Assembly (NCBI RefSeq): GCF_004614235.1
Contig: NZ_SPVH01000007.1
Coordinates: 310,001 to 374,000 of the forward strand
Direction: 5' to 3'
Length of the DNA: 64,000 nucleotides
From: Brevundimonas intermedia
GTDB lineage: Bacteria; Pseudomonadota; Alphaproteobacteria; Caulobacterales; Caulobacteraceae
Below, piece by piece: positions 1-10,009 of the stretch (the stretch's first letter is position 1; each line of letters begins with the position of its first letter). The translations under genes and the position numbers were made by a program. The notes beneath the pieces were generated by a model that worked only from the letters and a program-made list of their open reading frames with translations, did not search any database and was not told where the DNA came from.

Positions 1-176
1 GGCATCTGCTTTTCTACGGCTACGAAGCCGTGGCCAGGCAGCCTGTGTCGGCGCGGTTCCAGGAGATGGGCTATCGTGCAGGCCTTGCGCTTTTGGCGGG
101 ATTTATGTTGTTCGCGACGTGGAACGACCTACAGAAGCTCAACCTCTTCCAATTCCTCGGCGGGCTCGTCTCGTGA
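1..176 (+). CDS. rseP: Site-2 intramembrane metalloprotease RseP (MmpA), C-terminal end only
   Basis: This is the last 57 codons of a gene that begins outside the window. The residues around 1-8 (HLLFYGYE) match the segment that follows the third metal ligand in RseP proteases. A hydrophobic final membrane helix with the end FATWNDLQKLNLF is typical of the family. RseP cleaves anti-sigma factors and remnant signal peptides within the inner membrane; the Caulobacter member is called MmpA. It lies just upstream of bamA, the usual position in alphaproteobacteria. The HExxH active site is not in view. Confidence 0.85.
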   Translation, partial: HLLFYGYEAVARQPVSARFQEMGYRAGLALLAGFMLFATWNDLQKLNLFQFLGGLVS

Positions 177-193
177 GCCGACGCCAGCCCCCG

Positions 194-2659
194 ATGGTTT
201 CCCGAATGAATGACATGACCTCTCGCGCCGCCGTCCGACTCAGCGCCCGTTCCAGCCTGCTGGCTCTGGCCGTCGCCGCCGGCCTCGGCGCGCCTGCGCT
301 GGCCCAGACCGCACCCGCGACGGCGCCCGCCACGCCGGCCCCTGCGCCGGCTCAGACCGCGACGCCCCAAGCGCCTGCCGCCGGCGCCGAGCCACGCGTC
401 GAGATCGCTGCGCCGCAGACGATCACGATCAACCGCATCATCGTGCAGGGCGCCCAGCGGATCGATCAGACGACGGTCCTGTCGTATCTGCCGATCCGGC
501 CCGGCGACGCGGTGGACGCCTCGGTGCTGGACGTCGCCGTGCGCACCCTGTCGCGCACCGGCCTGTTCGCCGACGTTCAACTGGGCATCCAGAACGGCGA
601 CCTGATCGTTCAGATCGTCGAGAACCCGATCATCAACCAGGTGGTGTTCGAGGGGAACAAGGCGCTTTCCCAGGACAAGCTGACCAAGGAAGTGACGCTG
701 GCGCCGCGCGGCATCTATACCCGCGCCAAGGTGCAGGAAGACGTCGGCGCCATCGTCGAGCTGTACCGCCTGCAGGGACGGATTTCCGCGACCGTGACGC
801 CCAAGCTGGTTCAGCTGGAGCAGAACCGCGTCGATGTGATCTTCGAGATCAACGAAGGCCCGCAGACCGGCATCAGCGCGATCAACGTCCTGGGCAACGA
901 CGCTTTTTCTGATCGCGACGTGCGCGGCGTGATGGTCACCGAGAAGTCCACGTGGTGGAAGTTTTTCTCCAACAACGACAACTACGACCCCAACCGCCTG
1001 GAATACGATCAGGAGCAGCTGCGGAAGTTCTACACCAACCGCGGCTTCTATGATTTCCGTGTCGTCTCGTCGGTCGCCGAGCTGCAGCCGGACGATCAGG
1101 CGTTCCAGCTTACGCTGACGTTGAATGAAGGCGACAAGTACAACTTCGGCGAGGTCAAGGTCGTCACCCAGAACGACCGACTGAACGCCGACTTCCTGCA
1201 ACGTCTGATCCCGATCCGCTCGGGCGATCTGTACGAAAGCGACAAGATCGAGCAGGCGGTCGACGCCCTGACGTTCGCTGCGGGTTCGGCCGGTTACGCC
1301 TTCGTCGAGATCAACCCGACCTACAAGGCCAATCCAGACACGGACACGGTGGACGTGACCTTCAACGTGTCGGAAGGCCAGCGAGTCTACATCGACCGCA
1401 TCAATGTGGTGGGCAACACCCGCACCATCGACCCGGTCATCCGTCGAGAACTGCTGCTGACCGAGGGCGACGCCTTCAACCGCGCCTTGATGGAGCGGTC
1501 GCGCAACAATCTGCGCGCGCTGGGCTTCTTCAAGGACGTGACGGTCGAGGAAACGCGCGGCAGCGCGCCGGACCGTTCCGTCATCAACGTCAACGTCCAG
1601 GAACAGCCGACCGGCGAACTGTCCGTCGGCGCCGGCTTCAGCTCGGTCGACAGCTTCACCGTCAACCTGGGCATTTCCGAGCGGAACTTCCGCGGACGCG
1701 GCCAGAACGTCGTCGCGCGTCTGGAATGGGGTTCGCTGCGCCAGCAGGTGGACTTCCGCTTCACCGAGCCCAAGTTCCTTGGCCGTGACCTGCGGGCCGG
1801 CTTCGACGTCTTCCACTCGCGTTACGACCTCAGCGAATATTCGTCGTACGACTATCGTTCGACCGGTGCGGGCCTGCGTCTGTCCTATCCGCTGAATGGC
1901 AACATGCTGCTCAGCACCCGCTACTTCCTGAAGTCTGACGAGATCATCGTGCCGACCGGCTATTGCGCTGGTGCAGGCCAAGGGTCGTCGGCGCTGTGCG
2001 ATCAGGTCGGCAGCTACATCAACTCGTCGGCCGGCTACACGCTGCAGGTTAACTACACCAACGACCCGGTCCGCCCGACGCGCGGCTGGGCGGGCTCGCT
2101 GCGTCAGGATCTGGCGGGTCTGGGCGGCGACGTGAACTATGTGAAGACCGAGGCCGACGCCAGCTGGTACTATGGCTTCACCCCAGCCTGGATCGTCAGC
2201 GTTCAGGGCTCGACCGGTTATGTCAGCGGCTGGAACGGCGACCCAATCCGCATCAACGACCGCTTCTTCAAGGGCGGCAATAGCTTCCGTGGTTTCGAGA
2301 CGGCCGGTATGGGGCCGCGCGACCTGACCACGACCGACGCTCTGGGTGGAAACTTCTACGCCATCGGCACGGTCGAGCTGACCCTGCCGAACTATCTGCC
2401 CGAGCAGTACGGGATCAAGACTTCGCTGTTCGCCGATGTGGGCACGCTGGGCGTGCTGGATGACCGCTACAAGCTGACATCGACAGGCACGGTGAACACC
2501 AATATCGCCGACGAGCTGTCGCTGCGTGCTTCGGCGGGCATCAGCATTCACTGGAGGTCGCCGATGGGGCCGATCCGCTTCGACATCTCCAAGGTTCTGT
2601 CCAAGGAAGACTACGACAAGACGGAATCCTTCCGCTTCTCGACCTCCACCCAGTTTTAA
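194..2659 (+). CDS. bamA: Outer membrane protein assembly factor BamA
   Basis: BamA is the Omp85-family barrel that inserts beta-barrel proteins into the outer membrane. A signal peptide ending near ALAQ is followed by an Ala/Pro-rich linker. Five POTRA repeats follow (roughly residues 60-450), visible as recurring IxxxNVxGN-type strands. The last 400 residues form the barrel, with the lid-lock motif FRGF and the C-terminal barrel signature ending in Phe (TQF). The length, about 821 residues, fits the family. The frame is open from a GTG at 119, but that start would overlap rseP and precede the signal peptide. ATG at 194 or 206 is preferred; neither has a strong ribosome site. ompH and the lpx genes follow, as usual. 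Confidence 0.95.
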   Translation: MVSRMNDMTSRAAVRLSARSSLLALAVAAGLGAPALAQTAPATAPATPAPAPAQTATPQAPAAGAEPRVEIAAPQTITINRIIVQGAQRIDQTTVLSYLPIRPGDAVDASVLDVAVRTLSRTGLFADVQLGIQNGDLIVQIVENPIINQVVFEGNKALSQDKLTKEVTLAPRGIYTRAKVQEDVGAIVELYRLQGRISATVTPKLVQLEQNRVDVIFEINEGPQTGISAINVLGNDAFSDRDVRGVMVTEKSTWWKFFSNNDNYDPNRLEYDQEQLRKFYTNRGFYDFRVVSSVAELQPDDQAFQLTLTLNEGDKYNFGEVKVVTQNDRLNADFLQRLIPIRSGDLYESDKIEQAVDALTFAAGSAGYAFVEINPTYKANPDTDTVDVTFNVSEGQRVYIDRINVVGNTRTIDPVIRRELLLTEGDAFNRALMERSRNNLRALGFFKDVTVEETRGSAPDRSVINVNVQEQPTGELSVGAGFSSVDSFTVNLGISERNFRGRGQNVVARLEWGSLRQQVDFRFTEPKFLGRDLRAGFDVFHSRYDLSEYSSYDYRSTGAGLRLSYPLNGNMLLSTRYFLKSDEIIVPTGYCAGAGQGSSALCDQVGSYINSSAGYTLQVNYTNDPVRPTRGWAGSLRQDLAGLGGDVNYVKTEADASWYYGFTPAWIVSVQGSTGYVSGWNGDPIRINDRFFKGGNSFRGFETAGMGPRDLTTTDALGGNFYAIGTVELTLPNYLPEQYGIKTSLFADVGTLGVLDDRYKLTSTGTVNTNIADELSLRASAGISIHWRSPMGPIRFDISKVLSKEDYDKTESFRFSTSTQF

Positions 2660-2691
2660 TCGCGGCTTTTTCGACCGCACGAGGAAACCCT

Positions 2692-3291
2692 ATGAAAACT
2701 CTGATCATCGCGGCGACCGCCGCCGCTTCGCTTCTCGCCACGGCCGCTTCGGCGCAACAGGCGCCCGCCAACCCCGGCCCGGTCATCCCGGGCGTCTGCG
2801 TCTATTACAACGCGCGTCTGCTCGCCCAATCGTCGGCCGGCCAGGCTGTCGAAGCCCGCATGCAGCAGTTGGCTCAGGAAGTTCAAGGCGAACTGCAACC
2901 CTACGCCACGCAGATCCAGACCGAAGCGCAGCAGCTTCAGACGTCGGGTTCCAGCCTGCCGGCCGACCAGCTGCAACAGCGCCGTCAGGCTCTGCAACAG
3001 CGTGCTCAGGAAGCCCAGCAGCTGGAATCCACCCGTGAGAACGAGCTGCGCTACACCCTGGGCATGCAGCGCCAGGCCATCACCGAAGCCGTCTCGCCGA
3101 TCCTGACCGCGCTGTACCAAGAGAAGGGCTGCGGCCTGCTGCTCGACCGCGAGAGCGTCTTCATGATGAACCCCGCCATGGACGTGACGGACCTGGCCAT
3201 CCAGCGCCTGAACACCGCCCTGCCGACCCTGAGCTTCAACCGCATGCCGGTGCCGGCTCAGACGCAAGCACAACCGGCGGCCGCCAACTAA
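2692..3291 (+). CDS. skp: OmpH/Skp-family periplasmic chaperone
   Basis: Skp/OmpH chaperones hold unfolded outer-membrane proteins on the way to BamA. A clear signal peptide (about residues 1-21, ending ATAASA) is followed by a Gln-rich helical middle (about 55-125). That part would form the coiled-coil tentacles, and the sequence ends with a Pro/Gln/Ala tail. The start has an AGGA ribosome site (cgaggaaacc). The gene lies 32 bp after bamA and 7 bp before lpxD, so all are probably co-transcribed. The family is recognised from pattern and context; sequence conservation in Skp is always low. Confidence 0.85.
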   Translation: MKTLIIAATAAASLLATAASAQQAPANPGPVIPGVCVYYNARLLAQSSAGQAVEARMQQLAQEVQGELQPYATQIQTEAQQLQTSGSSLPADQLQQRRQALQQRAQEAQQLESTRENELRYTLGMQRQAITEAVSPILTALYQEKGCGLLLDRESVFMMNPAMDVTDLAIQRLNTALPTLSFNRMPVPAQTQAQPAAAN

Positions 3292-3298
3292 GCCGCCG

Positions 3299-4312
3299 AT
3301 GCCGGATCCTCGCTTCTTCGAAACCCTGTCGCCTTTCAGCGTCGCCGACCTGGCTGCGCAGATTGGCGGCGAGGTCGAGCGGGGCGGGGATCGCATTATC
3401 GCCTCCGTCGCGCCCCTGTCCTCTGCGGACCGGGGCGCGATCGCGTTTCTGGGCGACCGCAAGTTCGCCTCCGCCCTGGCGACGACGAAGGCCGGCTGCG
3501 TGATCGTGCCGGCCGAGGCCAAAGATGCGGCGCCTTTAGACGCCGCCGTGATCGTCTCGCGAACGCCTCAGGCCGCCTGGGCCAAGGCGTCGCTTCTGCT
3601 GCACCGCGCTGTCACGCTCGACGTGGCGATCACGACTGACGAAGCGGCCGAGGACGATAGCGTCGTGGTCGAACCGGGCGCGGTTCTGGGCAAGGGCGTC
3701 CGTATCGGTCGCGGGTCCCGCATCGGCGCCAACAGCGTCATTGCGCCGGGCGTGCAGATCGGCCGGGAGTGCGTCATCGGTTCGAACGTCACCGTCGGCT
3801 TCGCCCTGATCGGTGATCGGGTGAAGCTGTACGCCGGCGCGCGGATCGGCGAGGCGGGTTTTGGCGCCACCGGTACGGCCGCGGGCGCCCTGGGTATTCC
3901 GCAGCTTGGCCGCGTCATCCTGCAGGACGGGGGGACCGTCGGCGCCAACTCTTGCATCGACCGCGGCGCCTATGACGACACGGTCATCGGCGAGAACACC
4001 AAGATCGATAATCTGGTCATGGTGGGCCACAACTGCGTCATCGGCCGCAACAATCTGATGGCCGCCAACACGGGGATCTCCGGGTCGGTCACCAGCGGCG
4101 ACAACGTCATCTTCGGCGGCAAGGCGGGGATCGGCGACCATATCAACATCGGCGAGGGCGCGCGGGTTGCGGCCGGGGCGGGGGTGCTGGCGAACATTCC
4201 TGCCGGCGAGACCTGGTCCGGTTATCCGGCGCGTCCGATCCGACAGTTCTTGCGCGAAACCATCTGGCTCGCCAAACAGGCCTCTTCAAAGAAGGCCCCG
4301 AAGGAATCATAG
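3299..4312 (+). CDS. lpxD: UDP-3-O-(3-hydroxyacyl)glucosamine N-acyltransferase LpxD
   Basis: LpxD adds the second hydroxyacyl chain to UDP-3-O-acyl-glucosamine, the third step of lipid A synthesis. An N-terminal uridine-binding domain (about residues 1-105) precedes a left-handed beta helix of hexapeptide repeats (about 115-300; IGxxxxIG/VIAPGVxIG units). The catalytic His lies in the segment [12 protein letters not shown]-terminal helix closes the protein. Its 337 residues fit the family. It sits between ompH and fabZ, with two bases before the fabZ start. Confidence 0.96.
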   Translation: MPDPRFFETLSPFSVADLAAQIGGEVERGGDRIIASVAPLSSADRGAIAFLGDRKFASALATTKAGCVIVPAEAKDAAPLDAAVIVSRTPQAAWAKASLLLHRAVTLDVAITTDEAAEDDSVVVEPGAVLGKGVRIGRGSRIGANSVIAPGVQIGRECVIGSNVTVGFALIGDRVKLYAGARIGEAGFGATGTAAGALGIPQLGRVILQDGGTVGANSCIDRGAYDDTVIGENTKIDNLVMVGHNCVIGRNNLMAANTGISGSVTSGDNVIFGGKAGIGDHINIGEGARVAAGAGVLANIPAGETWSGYPARPIRQFLRETIWLAKQASSKKAPKES

Positions 4313-4314
4313 GG

Positions 4315-4791
4315 ATGAGCGAAGACGGCAAGATCGATTACGCCGAGGTGATGCGGCGGCTGCCGCACCGCTATCCCTTCCTGCTGGTGGACAAGGCCGA
4401 GGCCTTCGTGCCTCGCACCTCAATCGTCGGCATCAAGAACGTCACTCACAACGAGCCCTTCTTCCCGGGCCACTTCCCGATCGACCCCGTCATGCCGGGC
4501 GTGCTGATCGTCGAGGCCATGGCCCAGACGGGGGCCCTGCTGATGTCCAAGACCCTGGATGTGGCCGTGGCCGACAAGGTCATCATGTTCATGTCCATCG
4601 ACGGGGTGCGGTTCAGGAAGCCTGCGCGGCCGGGCGACCAGCTGCGTATGGAGGTCAAGGTGATCAAGGCGCGCGGCGACGCCTACAAGTTCCGCGGCGA
4701 GACCTTCATCGACGGCAAGCTGGCGGCCGAGGCCGAGTTCATGGCCATGGTCGTGACCGTGCCCACCCCAGCGACAGAGCCTGCCGCTTGA
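4315..4791 (+). CDS. fabZ: 3-hydroxyacyl-ACP dehydratase FabZ
   Basis: FabZ dehydrates beta-hydroxyacyl-ACP in fatty acid elongation and competes with LpxA for the same hydroxyacyl-ACP pool. The hot-dog fold signature is intact: LPHRYPFLLVD near the N-terminus, the catalytic His in FFPGHFP and the catalytic Glu in IVEAMAQTG. The length of 158 residues is normal. The stop overlaps the lpxA start by one base (TGATG), which suggests translational coupling inside the lipid A operon. Confidence 0.97.
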   Translation: MSEDGKIDYAEVMRRLPHRYPFLLVDKAEAFVPRTSIVGIKNVTHNEPFFPGHFPIDPVMPGVLIVEAMAQTGALLMSKTLDVAVADKVIMFMSIDGVRFRKPARPGDQLRMEVKVIKARGDAYKFRGETFIDGKLAAEAEFMAMVVTVPTPATEPAA

Positions 4792-5579
4792 TGACCATCC
4801 ACCCGACCGCCCTGATCGACGTCACGGCGTCCCTGGCCGACGGGGTTCAGGTTGGGCCCTGGTGCGTCTTGGGTCCGAACGTGGTGCTGGCCGAGGGCGT
4901 GCGTCTGGTCAGCCATGTGGTGGTTCAGCAGGATACGATGGTGGGGGCGGGAACGGTGATCCATCCGTTCGCCGTCATCGGCGGCGACCCGCAGCACAAT
5001 GGCTACAAGGGCGAGCCGGTGCGGCTGGAGATCGGCGAGAACAACCTGATCCGCGAACACTGCACCTTCAACCGGGGCACGCCGCAGGGGACGGGCGTGA
5101 CCGTGGTCGGCGCCAACAACCTGTTCATGACGGGCGCGCACATCGGTCACGACTGCGTGGTTGGAAATAATGTCGTCATGGCCAACAACGCGACCCTGGG
5201 CGGCCATGCCCAGGTGGGCGACAAGGTCTTCCTGGGCGGCCTGTGCGCCGTCCACCAGAACGGCCGTGTGGGGCAGGGGGCGATCATCGGCGGTCTGGCG
5301 GCCGTGACGCGCGACGTCATCCCTTACGGCTCTGCCTGGGGCAATCATGCGCGGCTGCGCGGGCTGAACCTGATCGGGCTTAAGCGCAAGGGATACGGCA
5401 AGGATCAGGTGCGACGGTTGCTGGCCGCCTATCGCGACCTGTTCGAGGGCCAGGGCGAGTTCGCGGGCCGGATCGACGGGGTGGCCGAGACCTATGCCGA
5501 CCTGCCCGAGATCATGGAGATCATCGCCTTCATCCGCGACGGCGGGCGGCGTCCGCTGTGCTTGCCGAACGCGGAATGA
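4791..5579 (+). CDS. lpxA: UDP-N-acetylglucosamine acyltransferase LpxA
   Basis: LpxA carries out the first step of lipid A synthesis, O-acylation of UDP-GlcNAc by hydroxyacyl-ACP. Hexapeptide repeats fill about residues 1-185. The catalytic His is in AHIGHDCVVGNN, and the helical C-terminal domain is present. The chosen ATG overlaps the fabZ stop and gives 262 residues, the usual family size. The frame stays open further upstream, but that part is out-of-frame fabZ/lpxD sequence. The downstream lpxI start overlaps its stop (ATGA). Confidence 0.96.
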   Translation: MTIHPTALIDVTASLADGVQVGPWCVLGPNVVLAEGVRLVSHVVVQQDTMVGAGTVIHPFAVIGGDPQHNGYKGEPVRLEIGENNLIREHCTFNRGTPQGTGVTVVGANNLFMTGAHIGHDCVVGNNVVMANNATLGGHAQVGDKVFLGGLCAVHQNGRVGQGAIIGGLAAVTRDVIPYGSAWGNHARLRGLNLIGLKRKGYGKDQVRRLLAAYRDLFEGQGEFAGRIDGVAETYADLPEIMEIIAFIRDGGRRPLCLPNAE

Positions 5580-6415
5580 CTGGGTTCGGCAAGCTGGGCC
5601 TGATCGCGGGCGGCGGCGACCTGCCGGGGGCGGTGGCGGCGCGGTGCGACGCCGAGGGTCGGCCGGTCTTCCTGATCCGCCTGGCCGGGTTCGCCGATCC
5701 CCATCTGGCGCGCTGGCCCGGCGCCGAGTTCGGCATGGCCCAGATCGGGGCGATCCTGAAGGCCCTGAAGGCCGAGGGCTGCACGACCGTCTGTCTGGCG
5801 GGCATCGTCAACCGACCCGATTTCAAGACGTTGAAGCCCGATTTCAAGGGCGCGACTCTACTGCCCGGCATCGTGGCGGCGGCGTCCAAGGGCGACGACG
5901 CCCTGTTGCGCAAGATTTTGTCGGTGTTCGAGGCCGAAGGCTTCGCCGTCGAGGGCGCCGACGACATCCTGGGCGGGGCAATGCTGGCGGCTGGAGCCCT
6001 GGGCGCCGTTTCGCCGACGCCGGAGCAGCTGGCCGACCTGAAGAAGGCGCTGCACGTCGCTGAAAAATCGGGCGAACTGGATATCGGTCAGGGCGCGGTC
6101 GTCTGTGACGGCCTTGTTCTGGCGGTCGAGGCGCAGGAGGGGACCGACGCCATGCTGAGCCGGGTCGCCGGGCTGCCGGCCGATCTGCGCGGCTCGGCCG
6201 GTGATCGCAAGGGCGCGCTGGGCAAGGCGCCCAAGCCGATCCAGGACCTGAGGGTGGACATGCCGGTGATCGGGCCGCGCACCGTCGAGATGGCGGCGGC
6301 GGCGGATCTGGCCGGCATCGGCGGAGTGGCGGGACGGCTGATCCTGATCGACCGCGCGGCCATAATCGCGGCGGCGGACCGGCTGGGCCTGTTCGTGTGG
6401 GGCGAAGCGCGATGA
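5576..6415 (+). CDS. lpxI: UDP-2,3-diacylglucosamine pyrophosphatase LpxI
   Basis: LpxI (DUF1009) hydrolyses UDP-2,3-diacylglucosamine to lipid X. In alphaproteobacteria and others it replaces the unrelated LpxH. Family features are GLIAGGGDLP at the N-terminus, the middle GxVNRPDF segment, and the C-terminal DMPVIGPRTVE stretch. The ATG inside the lpxA stop (ATGA) gives 279 residues; an ATG six codons upstream is also open. It lies between lpxA and lpxB, with an ATGA overlap on both sides, as expected for this pathway step. Confidence 0.95.
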   Translation: MTGFGKLGLIAGGGDLPGAVAARCDAEGRPVFLIRLAGFADPHLARWPGAEFGMAQIGAILKALKAEGCTTVCLAGIVNRPDFKTLKPDFKGATLLPGIVAAASKGDDALLRKILSVFEAEGFAVEGADDILGGAMLAAGALGAVSPTPEQLADLKKALHVAEKSGELDIGQGAVVCDGLVLAVEAQEGTDAMLSRVAGLPADLRGSAGDRKGALGKAPKPIQDLRVDMPVIGPRTVEMAAAADLAGIGGVAGRLILIDRAAIIAAADRLGLFVWGEAR

Positions 6416-7581
6416 GCCGCCCCTTGAAGATCATGCTGGTGGCGGCCGAGGCCTCGGGCGATGCGCTCGGCGCCGGTCTGGCCAGGGCGCTGAAGGCGCG
6501 GTTGGGTGCGGACGTCACTTTTGTCGGCGTCGGCGGTCCCCAGATGGCGGCCGAGGGTATCGTCAGCCCGTTCGATATCGCTGAACTGTCGATCCTGGGC
6601 TGGATCGAGGGCCTGCGCGCCTATGGCAAGGTCAAGCGCCGCGTCGAGGAGACGGCGGCGCTGGCCGAGCGAGAAAAGCCCGACGCCGTGGTCCTGATCG
6701 ACAGCTGGGGCTTCACCATTCGTGTGGCCAAGGCCATCCGCGCCGCGCGGCCGGATTTGCCTCTGATCAAATACGTCGGCCCGCAGGTGTGGGCGTCCCG
6801 GCCGGGCCGGGCCAGGACGCTGGCGGCGGCAGTGGATCATCTGCTGGCGCTCTACAGCTTCGACGCCCCCTGGTTCGAGCGGGAAGGTCTGCCGACGACC
6901 GTGGTCGGCTCGTCCGCCCTGCATGTGGACATGGCCGGCGCCGACGGCGCAGCCTTCCGTGCGCGACGCGGCATCGCCGCCGACGCCAAGCTGCTGCTGG
7001 TGCTTCCGGGCAGCCGCCCCAGTGAAATTACGCGAATGACGCCGGTCTATGAAGCGGCGATCGGCAAGTTGAAGGCCATCGATCCGGCGCTGGAAATCGC
7101 CGTCGTCGCCGCCGGGACCGTGGCAAGGGATGTCGCGGGACGGGTCGCCGCCTGGCCGTTCCGGGCGCATCTGGTGGACGAGGCCGAGAAGTACGACGCC
7201 ATGCGCGCCGCGACGGTCGCCCTGGCCACAAGCGGCACGGTTTCGACAGAGCTGGCCCTGGCCGGCGCGCCGATGGTCATCGCCTACAGGATCGACGGGC
7301 TGAGCTATCAGCTGATGAAGCGGATGGTGACGGCGAAACACGTCACCCTGTTCAACGTCGCCGCCGACGAGAGGATCGCACCGGAGTTCATCCAGCACGA
7401 GGCGACGCCCGCCATCCTGGCGGCGGCGGTCGGTCGGTTGCTGTCCGATCCGGCCATGGCGGCCGAACAGGCGCAACGTCAGACAGCGGCCCTGGACTTG
7501 ATGGGGCGCGGCGGAGCGGACCCGTCGGAGTTGGCGGCGGACGCCGTGTTGAAGGTCATCGCCGCCAAACGGAAGGCCTGA
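6412..7581 (+). CDS. lpxB: Lipid-A-disaccharide synthase LpxB
   Basis: LpxB is a family 19 glycosyltransferase. It condenses UDP-2,3-diacylglucosamine with lipid X to make the lipid A disaccharide at the inner membrane. The sequence shows the N-terminal AAEASGDALGA motif, the WASRPGRA loop, LLVLPGSRPSEI at the start of the second Rossmann half, and a nucleotide-binding SGTVSTELAL segment. The ATG overlaps the lpxI stop and gives 389 residues, the usual size. It closes the lipid A gene run. Confidence 0.96.
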   Translation: MSRPLKIMLVAAEASGDALGAGLARALKARLGADVTFVGVGGPQMAAEGIVSPFDIAELSILGWIEGLRAYGKVKRRVEETAALAEREKPDAVVLIDSWGFTIRVAKAIRAARPDLPLIKYVGPQVWASRPGRARTLAAAVDHLLALYSFDAPWFEREGLPTTVVGSSALHVDMAGADGAAFRARRGIAADAKLLLVLPGSRPSEITRMTPVYEAAIGKLKAIDPALEIAVVAAGTVARDVAGRVAAWPFRAHLVDEAEKYDAMRAATVALATSGTVSTELALAGAPMVIAYRIDGLSYQLMKRMVTAKHVTLFNVAADERIAPEFIQHEATPAILAAAVGRLLSDPAMAAEQAQRQTAALDLMGRGGADPSELAADAVLKVIAAKRKA

Positions 7582-7583
7582 CG

Positions 7584-8576
7584 ATGGGGCGGGCCCTCAG
7601 TCCTCGGCGCGCCGCCGAGGTGCGGGCCGCGTTGCAGATGGCGGTCGGCGCCATGGCCGCCCTCTATCTCGCCACATGGCTGAACCTGCCGCATCCCTAC
7701 TGGAGCGTGATCTCCGCCATCGTCGTCATCCAGGCCAGCGTCGGGGGCGGGGTGCTGACCGTCGCACGGGACCGAGCCATAGGCACGGTGACGGGCGCGT
7801 TGTTCGGTGCGGTCTTCGCCTTCCTGCGGCCGCCCGGCATGGAAAGCATGGCCCTGAGCATCGCCGCATCCACGGCCTTGCTGGCGTTTTTCGGAACCGG
7901 CCGCCCCTGGCTGAAGATCGCACCCGTGACGGCGACCATCGTTATCGCCGGCGGGACCGGGGCGGAAGGGCCGGCGTCGCTGGCTCTGGATCGGGTGATG
8001 GAAATCCTGGTCGGCAGCGGCGTCGGTGTGATGGCGATCCTGGCGCTGTTTCCCCGGCACGCCCGCCAGTCGTTCAAGCTTCAGGCGCGCGAGGCGGCGG
8101 GGGAGGCGGCGGCGCTGTTGGCCCTGATATCCCAAGGCGATCCGGCGGACGCGTCCGAGATCACCCGACGCCATGCCGATCTGAAACGACGGCTGGACGC
8201 TCTGGGTCAGGCGGCGAAGAACGTGATTGACCTGCCGGGGGCCCAGCGCGAAACCGCCGACCGCGCCGCCCTGGCGCGCGCCTTCTGGCGGGTGCGTAGC
8301 GACATCGTGATTCTGGGGCGTGGTTTTCAGGCCGAAGGCGCAGGCGCGCGGCTGGATCCCTGGTCACAGGACGCGGCGCGTGCGGTGGAGCGGCTGCAAG
8401 CCCTTTCGCAGGGAAAGGCCGCCGCGCCGATGGGACCGATCGACCAGAGCCTGGCCTTGTCCATGGCCGTAGAGGGTGACGACATGGCCCTGGGCGCGGC
8501 CGCCATCGGGGTGGCGCACATGCATCGCGACCTGGACGATCTGGGCGCGCGGTTCGCCGATCTGCAGCTGGTCTGA
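7584..8576 (+). CDS. FUSC-family membrane protein, short form
   Basis: The first 160 residues are a block of hydrophobic helices with the FUSC-type segment HPYWSVISAIVVIQ and repeated small-residue helices. After about residue 165 the protein is soluble and helical. FUSC proteins (relatives of AaeB/YccS aromatic acid exporters) usually have two such halves and 600 or more residues; this one has a single half. The start is two bases after the lpxB stop, so it may share the lipid A transcript. A transport role is inferred from the family; the substrate is unknown. Confidence 0.75.
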   Translation: MGRALSPRRAAEVRAALQMAVGAMAALYLATWLNLPHPYWSVISAIVVIQASVGGGVLTVARDRAIGTVTGALFGAVFAFLRPPGMESMALSIAASTALLAFFGTGRPWLKIAPVTATIVIAGGTGAEGPASLALDRVMEILVGSGVGVMAILALFPRHARQSFKLQAREAAGEAAALLALISQGDPADASEITRRHADLKRRLDALGQAAKNVIDLPGAQRETADRAALARAFWRVRSDIVILGRGFQAEGAGARLDPWSQDAARAVERLQALSQGKAAAPMGPIDQSLALSMAVEGDDMALGAAAIGVAHMHRDLDDLGARFADLQLV

Positions 8577-8587
8577 CGGCAAAGAAA

Positions 8588-8613
8588 AACGCCGGGGATG
8601 GCTCCCCGGCGTT
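8588..8613. terminator. Rho-independent terminator, mainly for gltA
   Basis: There is a perfect 11-bp stem (AACGCCGGGGA with its complement) around a 4-base loop, between the convergent FUSC and gltA genes. On the minus strand it is followed by a T-rich run (read as GTTTTTCTTT), so it ends gltA transcription well. On the plus strand the T tract is weak. Confidence 0.8.
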
Positions 8614-8640
8614 CTGCAATTTCAGACGTGAGGCCGTCGA

Positions 8641-9942
8641 TCAGCCGCGTTGTTCGATCGGCACGTAATCGCGCTCGGTTGGGCCGGTGTAGAGCTGACG
8701 CGGGCGGCCGATCTTCTGCGAGGGATCGGCCATCATTTCCTGCCACTGGGCGATCCAGCCCACTGTGCGGGCCAGGGCGAACAGGACGGTGAACATGCTG
8801 GTCGGGAAGCCCATCGCCGACAGGGTGATGCCCGAATAGAAGTCGACGTTCGGGAACAGCTTGCGCGAGGTGAAGTATTCGTCCGACAGGGCGACCTTCT
8901 CCAGCTCCTTGGCGACCAGGAAAAGCGGGTCGTTCTCGCGGCCCGTGGCGGCCAGGACTTCATAGGCCGACTGTTGCATGACCTTGGCGCGTGGATCGTA
9001 GTTCTTGTACACGCGGTGGCCGAAGCCCATCAGCTTGTACTTGCGATCCTTCACGCCCTGGATGAACTCCGGGATGTTGTCCGGGGTGCCGATCTGTTTG
9101 AGCATGGTCAGCGCCTCTTCGTTGGCGCCGCCGTGCGACGGGCCCCACAGGCAGGCGATGCCGGCGGCGATACAGGCGAACGGATTGGCGCCCGACGAAC
9201 CCGCCAGACGCACGGTCGAGGTCGAGGCGTTCTGTTCGTGGTCGGCGTGCAGAGTGAAGATGCGGTCCATGGCGCGAACCAGGGCCGGATCGACGTGATA
9301 GTCCTCGGCCGGCACGGCGAAGCACATGCGCAGGAAGTTCTCGGCATAGGACAGGTCGTTGCGCGGCGACACGAACGGCTGGCCGATGTGATATTTGTAG
9401 GCGCGGGCCGCGATGGTCGGCATCTTGGCGATTAGGCGGATGGCCGAGATGTCGCGCTGGACCGGATCATGGATGTCCAGGCTGTCGTGATAGAAGGCTG
9501 ACAGGGCGCCGACGGTGCCGACCATGATGGCCATCGGGTGGGCGTCGCGGCGGAAACCCTCGAAGAAGCGGTCGAACTGGCTGTGCAGCATTGTGTGCAT
9601 CGTGATGCTGTCTTCGAACTTCTCGAACTGCTCGGCCGTCGGCAGCTCGCCGTGCAGAAGCAGGTGGCAGACCTCGACGAAGTTCGACTTCGACGCCAGC
9701 TGGTCGATGGGATAGCCACGGTGCAGCAGCACGCCGGCGTCGCCGTCGATGTAGGTCAGGGCCGATTCGCACGCAGCGGTGGAGGTGAAGCCCGGATCGA
9801 AGGTGAAGGCGCCCGTTCCCGCATAGAGCTTGCGGATGTCGATGACGTCCGGGCCGGTGGAGCCCGAAAGGACCGGCAACTCGACGGTCTTGTCCTCGAA
9901 GGACAGGGTCGCCGAGCTGGCGGGTTTGGCTTGTTCAGTCAT
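8641..9942 (-). CDS. gltA: Citrate synthase GltA
   Basis: Citrate synthase condenses acetyl-CoA and oxaloacetate at the entry of the TCA cycle. This is the type II (hexameric-type) form of 433 residues. It has the N-terminal beta domain, the GDxGxLxYRGYPI-like stretch, the [15 protein letters not shown] motif with the catalytic His, and a conserved C-terminal [15 protein letters not shown]. Active-site residues appear intact. It stands alone between gltX and the FUSC gene, with its own downstream terminator. Confidence 0.97.
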   Translation of the reverse strand: MTEQAKPASSATLSFEDKTVELPVLSGSTGPDVIDIRKLYAGTGAFTFDPGFTSTAACESALTYIDGDAGVLLHRGYPIDQLASKSNFVEVCHLLLHGELPTAEQFEKFEDSITMHTMLHSQFDRFFEGFRRDAHPMAIMVGTVGALSAFYHDSLDIHDPVQRDISAIRLIAKMPTIAARAYKYHIGQPFVSPRNDLSYAENFLRMCFAVPAEDYHVDPALVRAMDRIFTLHADHEQNASTSTVRLAGSSGANPFACIAAGIACLWGPSHGGANEEALTMLKQIGTPDNIPEFIQGVKDRKYKLMGFGHRVYKNYDPRAKVMQQSAYEVLAATGRENDPLFLVAKELEKVALSDEYFTSRKLFPNVDFYSGITLSAMGFPTSMFTVLFALARTVGWIAQWQEMMADPSQKIGRPRQLYTGPTERDYVPIEQRG

Positions 9943-10009
9943 GAATGCCCCTTTGCATCACACGTCCAGGCGCGGGGAGGCGTCGGCCGCTTTTTTGGTT
10001 TGTGGGTGA

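Noticed and set aside
71..2680. 869-codon open frame antisense to bamA
   Set aside because: It mirrors bamA codon structure in high-GC DNA and has no domain, whereas bamA is unmistakable.
9960..10005. GC-rich sequence followed by TTTTTT as a plus-strand terminator
   Set aside because: No plus-strand gene ends there; it lies upstream of gltA on the other strand, and the stem is poor.
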